Assembly: GCA_949752795.1 (NCBI GenBank)
Contig: OX457074.1
Span: 744,001 to 808,000 of the forward strand
Length of the DNA stretch: 64,000 nt
Direction of reading: 5' to 3'
DNA from: Hyperoodon ampullatus
Lineage: Eukaryota > Chordata > Mammalia > Artiodactyla > Ziphiidae
Position numbers and translations under genes: made by a program. Of this stretch, positions 1 through 12,000 are shown one piece after another. The first letter of the stretch is position 1. Every line of letters starts with the position of its first letter. Below the pieces are notes generated by a model, which was given only the letters and a program-made list of their open reading frames with translations, was not told the DNA's origin and did no database searches.

Positions 1-1375
1 TGGGGCTGGGGCTGGGGCTGGGGCTGGGGCCAGGGCTAGGGCTGGGGCTGGGGCTGGGGCTAGGGCTGGGGCTGGGGCTGGAGCTGAGGCTGAGGCTAAG
101 GCTAGGGCTGTGTCTGGGGCTAGGGCTAGGGCTGGGGCTGGGGCTGGGGCTAGGGCTGGGGCTGGGACTAGGGATAGGGCTGGGGCTAGGGCTGGGGCTG
201 GGCCTGGGGCTAGGTTTAGGGCTAGGCCCTTAGTTAGGAATAGGGTCAAGGCCTTACTTAAGGACAGTGTCAGGGCAAGGCCTAGGAGGAGCATAAAGGC
301 CTCTATAGGATCAGCATCAGGGGCTGGGGCTGAGGCTGGGGCTGGACCTGGGGCCTTAGTTAGAAATAGTGTCAAGGCCTTAGTTACCACATTGTCAGGG
401 GAAGGCCTAGGAGGATCGTAAGGGCCTCTATAGGATCAGCATCAGGGGCTGGGGCTGGGGCTGGGGTTCGGGCTAGGGCTGGGACTGCGGCTGCGGCTGG
501 GGCTAGGGCTGGGGCCTTAGTTACGAATAGTGTCAAGGCCTTAGTTAGAGTCACTGTCAGGGCCTTAGTTAGGTTTAGCATCAGAGCTTTCGTTAGGTAT
601 AATGACAGGGCCTGAGTTAGAAGTAGTGTCAGGGCCTGAGTTAAGGACAGTGTCAGGGCAAGGCCTAGGAGGAGCATAAAGGCCTCTATAGGATCAGCAT
701 CAGGGGCTGGGGCTGCGGCTGGGGCTGGACCTGGGGCCTTAGTTAGAAATAGTGTCAAGGCCTTAGTTACCACATTGTCAGGCGAACGCCTAGAAGGATC
801 ATAAGGGCCTCTATAGGATCAGCATCAGGGGCTGGGGCTTGGGCTGGGGGTGGGGTTGGGGCTAGGGCTGGGACTGCGGCTGCCGCTGGGGCTAGGGCTG
901 GGGCTGGGGCTGGGGCTTGGGCTAGGGCTGGAGCTGGGGCTAGGGGTCGGGCTAGGGCTGGGGCCTTAGTTAGCAATAGTATCAAGGCCTTAGTTAGTGT
1001 CACTGTCAGGGCCTTAGTTAGGTTTAGCATCAGAGCTTTCGTTAGGTATAATGACAGGGCCTAAGTTAGTAGTAGTGTCAAGGACTGAGTTAAGGACAGT
1101 GTGAGGGCAAGGCCTAGGAGGAGCATAAGGGCCTCTGTAGGATCAGCATCAGGGGCTGGGGTTGGGCCTGTGGCTGGGGCTAGTACGGGGGCTGAGGCTG
1201 TGGCTAGGGCTAGGGCTGAGCCTGAGGCTAGGGCTCGGGGTGGGGCTGGGGCTAGGGCTGGGGCTCGGCCCTTAGTTAGGAATAGTGTCAAGGCCTTAGT
1301 TAGGGTCACTGTCAGAGCCATAGTTAGGGTTAGCATCAGAGCCTTCGTTAGGTATAATGTGGCCCTGAGTTAGAA
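1..1375 (+). repeat. partial copy of the 2.53-kb higher-order repeat
   Basis: This piece is nearly identical to 9301-10540 at a constant offset of 9300. From about 1240 to 1375 it matches the variant end seen only at 20640-20785 (hexamers followed by GGGGCTCGGCCC, then GTCAGAGCCATAG) rather than the internal copies. It therefore corresponds to the last unit of the array at 19165-20790. The window probably starts inside a second higher-order tract that continues to the left. Confidence 0.85.
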
Positions 1376-4300
1376 GTAGTGTCAGGGCCTTAGTGAGGGA
1401 CACTCTCTGGGCCTCGATTAGGACGAGCGTCAGAGCCTTTTTTATGTATAATGGCAGGGCCACAGTTAGGAGGACATTCATTCCCTTATACAGGGACACT
1501 GTCAGGGCCTTAGTTAGGGACAGTATCACGGCCTCAGTTAGTAGTAGTGTCAAGGCCTGAGTTGAGGACAGTGTCAGGGCAAGGCCTAGGAGGAGCATAA
1601 GGGCCTCTGTAGGATCAGCATCAGGTGCTGGGGTTGGGCCTTGGGCTGGGGCTAGGACTGGGGCTGGGGCTGGGGCTAGGGCTAGGGCTGGGCCTTGGGC
1701 TAGGGCTGGAGCTGGGGCTAGGGGTCGGGCTACGGCTGGGGCCTTAGTTAGGAATAGTGTGAAGGCCTTAGTTAGGGTCACTGTCAGGGCCATAGTTAGG
1801 GTTGGCATCAGAGCCTTCGTTAGGTATAATGTGGCCCTGAGTTAGAAGTAGTGTCAGGGCCTTAGTGAGGGACAGTGTCAGGCCCTCGATTAGGACGAGC
1901 GTCAGAGCCTTTTTTATGTATAATGGCAGGGCCAGAGTTAGGAGGAGAGTCAGGCCCTTAGTTAGGGACACTGTCAGGGCCGTAGTGAGGGACAGTATCA
2001 CGGCCTGAGTTAGTAGTAGTGTCAAGGCCTGAGTTAAGGACAGTGTCACGGAAAGGCATAGGAGTAGCATAAGGGCCTTTGTAGGATAAGCAACAGAGGC
2101 TGGGGCTGGGGCGGGGGCTGGGGCTAGGGCTGGGGCTGGGACTGAGGCTAGGGCTGGGGCTAGGGCTGGGCCTGGGCCTGGGCCTGGGACTGGGGCTGCG
2201 TGGGGCTGGCGCTGGGGCTGGGGCCTTAGTTAGAAATAGTGACAATGCCTTAGTTAAGGACAGTGTCAGGGAAAGGCCTAGGAGGAGCATAAGGGCCTCT
2301 GTAGGATTAGGGGTGGGGGCTGGGGCTGGGGTTGGGGATGGGGCTGGGGCTAGGGCTGGGGATGGGGCTGGGACTGGGGCTAGGGCTGGGGCTGGGACTG
2401 GAGCTAGGGCTGGGGCTAGGGCTAGGGCTAGGCCCTTAGTTAGGAAGAGTGTCAAGGCCTTAGTTAGTGTCACTGTCACGGCCTTAGTGAGGGTTACCAT
2501 AAGAGCTTTCGTTAGGTATAATGAGAGGGCCTGAGTTACAAGTAGTGTTAGGGCCTTAGAGAAGGACAGTCTCAGGGCCTCGCGTAGGACGAGCGTCAGA
2601 GCTTTTTTTGTGTATAATGGCAGGGCCAGAGTTAGGAGGACATTCAGTCCCTTAGACAGGGACACTGTCAGGGCCTTAGTTAGGGACAGTATCACGGCCT
2701 GAGTTAGTAGTAGTGTCAAGGCCTGAGTTAAGGACAGTGTCAGGGCAAGGCCTAGGAGGAGCATAAGGGCCTCTGTAGGATCAGCATCAGGACCTGGGGT
2801 TGGGCCTGGGGCTGGGGCTAGGGCAGGGGCTGGGGCTGGGGCTAGGGCTAGGCCTGGGGCTGGGGCTGGGGCTAGGGCTGGAGCTGGGGCTGGAGCTGGG
2901 GCTGAGGCTGAGGCTAGGGCTGGGGCTGGGGCTGGGGCTGGGGCTGGGGCTGGGGCTGGGGCTGGGGCTGGGACTGGGGCTAGGGCTGGGGCTAGGCCTG
3001 GGGCTGGGGCTGGAGCTGGGGCTGAGGCTGAGGCTAAGGATGGGGCTGGGGCTGGGGCTGGGGCTGGGGCTGGGGCTGGGGCTCGGGCTGGGGCTGGGAC
3101 TGGGGCTAGGGCTGGGGCTAGGGCTGGGCTAGGGCTGGGGCTAGGTTTAGGTCTAGGCCCTTATTTAGGAATAGTGTCAAGGCCTTAGTTAGGGACACTG
3201 TCAGGGCCATAGTTAGGGTTAGCATCACAGCCTTCGTTAGGTATAATGTGGCCCTGAGTTAGAAGTAGTGTCAGGGCCTTAGTGAGGGACAGTGTCAGGC
3301 CCTCGATTAGGACGAGCGTCAGAGCCTTTTTTATGTATAATGGCAGGGCCAGAGTTAGGTGGAGAGTCAAACCCTTAGTTAGGGACACTGACAGGGCCAG
3401 AGTTAGGAGGAGAGTCAGACCCTTAGTTAGGGACACTGTCAGGGCCTTAGTTAGGGACAGTATCACGGCCTGAGTTAGTAGTAGTGTCAAGACCTGAGTT
3501 AAGGACAGTGTCAGGGCAAGGCCTAGGAGGACCATAAGGGCCTCTGTAGGATCAGCGTCAGGGGTTGGGTTTGGGCCTGGGGCTGGGGCTAGGACTGGGG
3601 CTGTGCCTGGAGCTAGGGCTAGGGCTGGGCCTGGGGCTTGGGCTGGAGCTGGGGCTGGGGCTAGGCCCTTAGTTAGGAATAGTGTCAAGGCCTTACTTAG
3701 GGTCACTGTCAGGGCCATAGTTAGGGTTACAATCAGAGCCTTCGTTAGGTATAATGTGTCCCTGAGTTAGAAGTAGTGTCAGGGCCTTAGTGAGGGACAG
3801 TGTCAGGCCCTCGATTAGGATGAGCGTCAGAGCCATTTTTATGTATAATGGCAGGGACACAGTTAGGAGGGGAGTCAGGCCCTTAGTTAGGGACACTGTC
3901 TGGGCCGTATTTAGGGACAGTATCACGGCCTGAGTTAGTAGTAGTGTCAAGGCCTGAGTTAAGGACAGTGTCACGGAAAGGCCTAAGAGTAGCATAAGGG
4001 CCTTTAGAGGATAAGCATAAGAGGCTGGGGCTGGGGCTGGCTTTGGGGCTGGGGCTGGGACTAGGGCTAGGGCTAGGCCCTTAGTTAGGAATAGTGTCAA
4101 GGCCTTAGTTAGTGTCACTGTCAGGGCCTTAGTTACGGTTAGCATCAGAGCTTTTGTTAGGTATAATGACAGGGCCTGAGTTAGAAGTAGTGTTAGGGCC
4201 TTAGTGAAGGACAGTCTCAGGGCCTCGGTTAGGACGAGCATCAGAGCTTTTTTTATGTATAATGGCAGGGCCAGAGTTAGGAGGACATTCAGTCCCTTAG

Positions 4301-7300
4301 ACAGGGACACTGTCAGGGCCTTAGTTAGGGTCAGTATCACGGCCTGAGTTAGTAGTAGTGTCAAGGCCTGAGTTAAGGACAGTGTCAGGGCAAGGCCTAG
4401 GCGGAGCATAAGGGCCTCTGTAGGATCAGCATCAGGGGCTGGGGTTGGGCCTGGGGCTGGGGCTAGGGCTGGGGCTAAGTCTGGGGCTAGGGCTAGGGCT
4501 AGGGTTGTGGCTGGGGCTGGGGCTGGAGCTGGGGCTGAGGCTAAGGCTAGGGCTGGGTCTGGGGCTAGGGCTAGGGCTGGGGCTGGGGCTGGGACTGGGG
4601 CTATGGCTTGGGCTAGGGCTGGGGCTGGGCCTGGGGCTAGGTTTAGGGCTAGGCCCTTAGTTAGGAATAGGGTCAAGGCCTTCCTTAAGGACAGTGTCAG
4701 GGCAAGGCCTAGGAGGAGCATAAAGGGCTCTATAGGATCAGCATCAGGGGCTGGGGCTGCGGCTGGGGCTGGACCTGGGGCCTTAGTTAGAAATAGTGTC
4801 AAGGCCTTAGTTACCACATTGTCAGGGGAAGGCCTAGGAGGATCATAAGGGCCTCTATAGGATCAGCATCAGGGGCTAGGGCTAGGGCTGGGGCTGGGGC
4901 TTGGGTTGGGTTTGGGGCTAGGGCTGGGGCTGCGGCTGAGGCTAGGGCTGGGGCTGGGGCTTGGGCTAGGGCTGGAGCTGGGGCTAGGGCTGGAGCTTGG
5001 GCTAGGGGTCGGGCTAGGGCTGGGGCCTTAGTTACCAATAGTGTCAAGGCCTTACTTAGTGTCACTGTCAGGGCCTTAGTTAGGTTTAGCATCAGAGCTT
5101 TCCTTAGGTATAATCACAGGGCCTGAGTTAGTAGTAGTGTCAAGGCCTGAGTTAAAGACAGTGTCAGGGCAAGGCCTAGGCGGAGCATAAGGGCCTCTGT
5201 AGGATCAGCATCAGGGGCTGCGGTTGGGCCTGGGGCTGTGGGTGGGGCTAGGGCTGGGCCTGGGGCTAGGGCTGAGGATGGGGTTTGGGCTGGGGCTAGG
5301 GCTAGGGCTCGGCCCTCAGTTAGGAATAGGGTCAAGGCCTTAGTTAGGGTCACTGTCAGGGCCATAGTTAGGGTTAGCATCAGAGCCTTCGTTAGGTATA
5401 AGGTGGCCCTGAGTTAGAAGTAGGGTCAGGGCCTTAGTGAGGGACAGTGTCAGGCCCTCGATTAGAACGAGCGTCAGAGCCCTTTTTATGTATAATCGCA
5501 GGGACACAGTTAGGAGGAGAGTCACACCCTTAGTTAGGGACACTGTCAGGGCCGTAGTGAGGGACAGTATCACAGCCTGAGTTAGTAGAAGTGTCAAGGC
5601 CTGAGTTAAGGACAGTGTCAGGGCAAGGCCTAGGAGTAGCATAAGGGCCTTTGTAGGATAAGCATAAGAGGCTGGGGCTCGGACTGGGGTTGGGGCTGGG
5701 GCTAGGTTTAGGGCTAGGCCCTTAGTTAGGAATAGGGTCAAGGCCTTACTTAATGACACTGTCAGGGCAAGGCCTAGGAGGAGGATAAGGGCCTCTATAG
5801 GATCAGCATCAGGGGCTGGGGCTGCGGCTGCGGCTGGACCTGGGGCCTTAGTTAGAAATAGTGTCAAGGCCTTAGTTACCACATTGTCAGGGGAAGCCCT
5901 AGGAGGATCATAAGGGCCTCTATAGGATCAGCATCAGGGGCTAGGGCTGAAGCTGGGGCTGGGCCTGGGGCTGGGGCTAGGGCTGGGACTGCGGCTGCGG
6001 CTGGGGCTAGGGGTCGGGCTAGGGCTGGGCCTTAGTTAGGAATAGTGTCAAGGCCTTAGTTAGCGTCACTGTCAGGGCCTTAGTTAGGTTTAGCAACAGA
6101 GCTTTCGTTAGGTATAATGACAGGGCCTGAGTTAGTAGTAGTGTCAGGGCCTTAGTGAGGGACAGTGTCAGGCCCTCGATTAGAACGAGCGTCAGAGCCC
6201 TTTTTATGTATAATCGCAGGGACACAGTTAGGAGGAGAGTCACACCCTTAGTTAGGGACACTGTCAGGGCCGTAGTGAGGGACAGTATCACAGCCTGAGT
6301 TAGTAGTAGTGTCAAGGCCTGAGTTAAGGACAGTGTCACGGCAAGGCCTAGGAGGAGCATAAGGGTCTCTGTAGGATCAGCATCAGGGGCTGGGGTTGGG
6401 CCTGGGGCTGGGGCTGGGGCTGGGGCTGGGGCCGGGGCTAGGGCTGGGGCTGGGGCTGGGGCTAGGGCTGGGGCTGGGGCTGGAGCTGAGGCTGAGGCTA
6501 AGGCTAGGGCTGTGTCTGGGGCTGGGGCTAGGGCTGGGGCTGGGACTGGGGCTAGGGCTGGGGCTGGGACTGGGGCTAGGGCTGGGGCTAGGGCTGGGGC
6601 TGGGCCTGGGGCTAGGTTTAGGGCTAGGCCCTTAGTTAGGAATAGGGTCAAGGCCTTAATTAAGGACAGTGTCAGGGCAAGGCCTAGGAGGAGCATAAAG
6701 GCCTCTATAGGATCAGCATCAGGGGCTGGGGCTCGGGCTAGGGGTGGGGTTGGGGCTAGGGCTGGGACTGTGGCTGCCACTGGGGCTAGGGCTGGGGCTA
6801 GGGCTGGGGCTGGGGCTGGGGCTTGGGCTAGGGCTGGAGCTGGGGCTAGGGGTCGGGCTAGGGCTGGGGCCTTAGTTAGCAATAGTATCAAGGCCTTAGT
6901 TAGTGTCACTGTCAGGGCCTTAGTTAGGTTTAGCATCAGAGCTTTCGTTAGGTATAATGACAGGGCCTAAGTTAGTAGTAGTGTCAAGGCCTGAGTTAAG
7001 GACAGTGTGAGGGCAAGGCCTAGGAGGAGCATAAGGGCCTCTGTAGGATCAGCATCAGGGGCTGGGGTTGGCCCTGCGGCTGGGGCTAGTACTGGGGCTG
7101 AGGCTGGGGCTACGGCTAGGGCTGAACCTGAGGATAGGGCTCGGGCTGGGGCTGGGGCTAGGGCTAGGGCTAGGGCTCAGCCCTTAGTTAGGAATAGTGT
7201 CAAGGCCTTAGTTAGGGTCACTGTCAGGGCCATAGTTAGGGTTAGCATCAGAGCCTTCGTTAGGTATAATGTGGCCCTGAGTTACAATTAGTGTCAGGGC

Positions 7301-9040
7301 CTTAGTGAGGGACAGTGTCAGGCCCTCGATTAGGACGAGCGTCAGAGCCTTTTTTATGTATAATGGCAGGGACACAGTTAGGAGGAGAGTCAGACCCTTA
7401 GTTAGGGACACTGTCAGGGCCGTAGTTAGGGACAGTATCACGGCCTCAGTTAGTCGTAGTGTCAAGGCCTGAGTTAAGGACAGTGTCAGGGCAAGGCCTA
7501 GGAGTAGCATAAGGGCCTTTGTAGGATAAGCACCAAAGGCTGGGGCTCGGGCTGGGGATGGGGCTGGGGCTGGGACTGGGCCTAGGGCTGGGGCTGGGGC
7601 TGGGGCTGGGGCTAGTGCTAGGGCTAGGCCCTTAGTTAGGAATACTGTCAAGGCCTTAGTTAGTATCACTGTCAGGGCCTTATTTCGGGTTAGCATCAGA
7701 GCTTTCGTCAGGTATAATGACAGGGCCTGAGTTAGAAATAGTGTTAGGGCCTTAGTGAGGGACAGTCTCAGGGCCTCGGTTAGGACGAGCTTCAGAGCTT
7801 TTTTTATGTATAATGGCAGGGCCAGAGTTAGGAGGACATGCAGTCCCTTATACAGGGACACTGTCAGGGCCTTAGTTAGGGACAGTATCACGGCCTGAGT
7901 TAGTAGTAGTGTCAAGGCCTGAGTTGAGGACAGTGTCAGGGCAAGGCCTAGGAGGAGCATAAGGGCCTCTGTAGGATCAGCATCAGGGGCTGGGGTTGGG
8001 CCTTGGGCTGGGGCTAGGACTGGGGCTGTGGCTGGGGTTAGGGCTAGGGCTCGGCCCTTAGTTAGGAATAGTGTCAAGGCCTTAGTTAGGGTCACTGTCA
8101 GGGCCATAGTTAGGGTTGGCATCAGAGCCTTCGTTAGGTATAATGTGGCCCTGAGTTAGAAGTAGTGTCAGGGCATTAGTGAGGGACAGTGTCAGGCCCT
8201 CGATTAGGACGAGCGTCAGAGCCTTTTTTATGTATAATGGCAGGGCCACAGTTAGGAGGAGAGTCAGGCCCTTAGTTAGGGACACTGTCAGGGCCGTAGT
8301 GAGGGACAGTATCACGGCCTGAGTTAGTAGTAGTGTCAAGGCCTGAGTTAAGGACAGTGTCAGGGCAAGGCCTAGGAGTAGCATAAGGGCCTTTGTAGGA
8401 TAAGCATCAGAGGCTGGGGCTCGGGCTGGGATTGGGGCTGGGGCTGCGGCTGGGGCTGGGCCTGGGCCTGGAGCTAGGGCTGGGGCTCGGGCTAGGCCCT
8501 TAGTTAGGAATACTGTCAAGGCTTTAGTTAGTATCACTGTCAGGGCCTTATTTCGGGTTAGCATCAGAGCTTTCGTCAGGTATAATGACAGGGCCTGAGT
8601 TAGAAGTAGTGTCATGGCCTTAGTGAGGGAGTCTCAGGGCCTCAGTTAGGACGAGCTTCAGAGCTTTTTTTATGTATAATGGCAGGGCCACAGTTAGGAG
8701 GACATTCATTCCCTTATACAGGGACAATGTCAGGGCCTTAGGGACAGTATCACGGCCTGATTTAGTAGTAGTGTCAAGGCCTGAGTTGAGGACAGTGTCA
8801 GGGCAAGGCCTAGGAGGAGCATAAGGGCCTCTGTAGGATCAGCATCAGGTGCTGGGGTTGGGCCTTGGGCTGGGGCTAGGACTGGGGCTGTGGCTGGGGC
8901 TAGGGGTTGGGCTACGGCTGGGGCCTTAGTTAGGAATAGTGTCAAGGCCTTAGTGTCACTGTCAGGGCCTTAGTTAGGGTTAGCATCAGAGCTTTCGTTA
9001 GGTATAATAACAGGGCCTGAGTTAGAAGTAGTGTCAGGGC
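1376..9040 (+). repeat. irregular satellite monomers
   Basis: The same 24-mer and hexamer grammar continues, but monomers differ in order and in hexamer-block length. Parts match later units: 1768-4800 corresponds to about 21626-24300 with monomer-sized gaps, and 7007-8120 resembles 10401-11500. No interspersed element or unique sequence interrupts it. Confidence 0.85.
2780..3145 (+). repeat. longest hexamer block (GGGGCT/GGGCTA)n
   Basis: About 365 bp of almost pure hexamer with occasional GGAGCT, GAGGCT and GGCCTG variants. Every unit carries a run of three or four guanines, so the + strand has dense potential to form G-quadruplexes. Similar shorter blocks recur at about 1-230, 4440-4660, 6385-6640, 9270-9530, 11820-12060, 14350-14590, 16875-17120, 19400-19640, 21960-22080, 22670-22885 and 28350-28710. 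Confidence 0.9.
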
Positions 9041-12000
9041 CTTAGTGAGGGACAGTCTCAGGGCCTCAGTTAGGACGAGCGTCAGAGCTTTTTATATGTA
9101 TAATGGCAGGGCCAGAGTTAGGAGGACATTCAGTCCCTTATTCAGGGACACTGTCAGGGCCTTAGGGACAGTATCACGGCCTGAGTTAGTAGTAGTGTCA
9201 AGGCCTGAGTTAAGGACAGTGTCAGGGCAAGGCCTAGGAGGAGCATAAGGGTCTCTGTAGGATCAGCATCAGGGGCTGGGGTTGGGCCTGGGGCTGGGGC
9301 TGGGGCTGGGGCTGGGGCTGGGGCTGGGGCTGGGGCCAGGGCTAGGGCTGTGGCTGGGGCTGGGGCTAGGGCTGGGGCTGGAGCTGAGGCTGAGGCTAAG
9401 GCTAGGGCTGTGTCTGGGGCTAGGGCTAGGGCTGGGGCTGGGACTGGGGCTAGGCCTGGGGCTGGGACTGGGGCTAGGGCTGGGGCTAGGGCTGGGGCTG
9501 GGCCTGGGGCTAGGTTTAGGGCTAGGCCCTTAGTTAGGAATAGGGTCAAGGCCTTACTTAAGGACAGTGTCAGGGCAAGGCCTAGGAGGAGCATAAAGGC
9601 CTCTATAGGATCAGCATCAGGGGCTGGGGCTGCGGCTGGGGCTGGACCTGGGGCCTTAGTTAGAAATAGTGTCAAGGCCTTAGTTACCACATTGTCAGGG
9701 GAAGGCCTAGGAGGATCGTAAGGGCCTCTATAGGATCAGCATCAGGGGCTGGGGCTGGGGCTGGGGTTCGGGCTAGGGCTGGGACTGCGGCTGCGGCTGG
9801 GGCTAGGGCTGGGGCCTTAGTTACGAATAGTGTCAAGGCCTTAGTTAGAGTCACTGTCAGGGCCTTAGTTAGGTTTAGCATCAGAGCTTTCGTTAGGTAT
9901 AATGACAGGGCCTGAGTTAGAAGTAGTGTCAGGGCCTGAGTTAAGGACAGTGTCAGGGCAAGGCCTAGGAGGAGCATAAAGGCCTCTATAGGATCAGCAT
10001 CAGGGGCTGGGGCTGCGGCTGGGGCTGGACCTGGGGCCTTAGTTAGAAATAGTGTCAAGGCCTTAGTTACCACATTGTCAGGCGAACGCCTAGAAGGATC
10101 ATAAGGGCCTCTATAGGATCAGCATCAGGGGCTGGGGCTTGGGCTGGGGGTGGGGTTGGGGCTAGGGCTGGGACTGCGGCTGCCGCTGGGGCTAGGGCTG
10201 GGGCTGGGGCTGGGGCTTGGGCTAGGGCTGGAGCTGGGGCTAGGGGTCGGGCTAGGGCTGGGGCCTTAGTTAGCAATAGTATCAAGGCCTTAGTTAGTGT
10301 CACTGTCAGGGCCTTAGTTAGGTTTAGCATCAGAGCTTTCGTTAGGTATAATGACAGGGCCTAAGTTAGTAGTAGTGTCAAGGACTGAGTTAAGGACAGT
10401 GTGAGGGCAAGGCCTAGGAGGAGCATAAGGGCCTCTGTAGGATCAGCATCAGGGGCTGGGGTTGGGCCTGTGGCTGGGGCTAGTACGGGGGCTGAGGCTG
10501 GGGCTAGGGCTAGGGCTGAGCCTGAGGCTAGGGCTCGGGGTGGGGCTGGGGCTAGGGCTAGGGCTAGGGCTCAGCCCTTAGTTAGAAATAGTGTCAAGGC
10601 CTTAGTTAGGGTCACTGTCAGGGCCATAGTTAGGGTTAGCATCAGAGCCTTCATTAGGTATAATGTGGCCCTGAGTTAGAATTAGTGTCAGGGCCTTAGT
10701 GAGGGACAGTGTCAGGCCCTCGATTAGGACGAGCGTCAGAGCCTTTTTTATGTATAATGGCAGGGACACAGTTAGGAGGAGAGTCAGACCCTTAGTTAGG
10801 GACACTGTCAGGGCCGTAGTTAGGGACAGTATCACGGCCTCAGTTAGTCGTAGTGTCAAGGCCTGAGTTAAGGACAGTGTCAGGGCAAGGCCTAGGAGTA
10901 GCATAAGGGCCTTTGTAGGATAAGCACCAAAGGCTGGGGCTCGGGCTGGGGATGGGGCTGGGGCTGGGACTGGGCCTAGGGCTGGGGCTGGGGCTGGGGC
11001 TGGGGCTGGGGCTAGTGCTAGGGCTAGGCCCTTAGTTAGGAATACTGTCAAGGCCTTAGTTAGTATCACTGTCAGGGCCTTATTTCGGGTTAGCATCAGA
11101 GCTTTCGTCAGGTATAATGACAGGGCCTGAGTTAGAAGTAGTGTCAGGGCCTTACTGAGGGACAGTCTCAGGGCCTCGGTTAGGACGAGCGTCAGAGCTA
11201 TTTTTATCTATAATGGCAGGGCCACAGTTAGGAGGACATTCATTCCCTTATACAGGGACACTGTCAGGGCCTTAGTTAGGGACAGTATCACGGCCTGAGT
11301 TAGTAGTAGTGTCAAGGCCTGAGTTGAGGACAGTGTCAGGGCAAGGCCTAGGAGGAGCATAAGGGCCTCTGTAGGATCAGCATCAGGTGCTGGGGTTGGG
11401 CCTTGGGCTGGGGCTAGGACTGGGGCTGTGGCTGGGGCTAGGGGTTGGGCTACGGCTGGGGCCTTAGTTAGGAATAGTGTCAAGGCCTTAGTTAGTGTCA
11501 CTGTCAGGGCCTTAGTTAGGGTTAGCATCAGAGCTTTCCTTAGGTATAATAACAGGGCCTGAGTTAGAAGTAGTGTCAGGGCCTTAGTGAGGGACAGTCT
11601 CAGGGCCTCAGTTAGGACGAGCGTCAGAGCTTTTTATATGTATAATGGCAGGGCCAGAGTTAGGAGGACATTCAGTCCCTTATTCAGGGACACTGTCAGG
11701 GCCTTAGGGACAGTATCACGGCCTGAGTTAGTAGTAGTGTCAAGGCCTGAGTTAAGGACAGTGTCAGGGCAAGGCCTAGGAGGAGCATAAGGGTCTCTGT
11801 AGGATCAGCATCAGGGGCTGGGGTTGGGCCTGGGGCTGGGGCTGGGGCTGGGGCTGGGGCCAGGGCTAGGGCTGGGGCTGGGGCTGGGGCTAGGGCTGGG
11901 GCTGGGGCTGGAGCTGAGGCTGAGGCTAAGGCTAGGGCTGTGTCTGGGGCTAGGGCTAGGGCTGGGGCTGGGACTGGGGCTAGGCCTGGGGCTGGGACTG

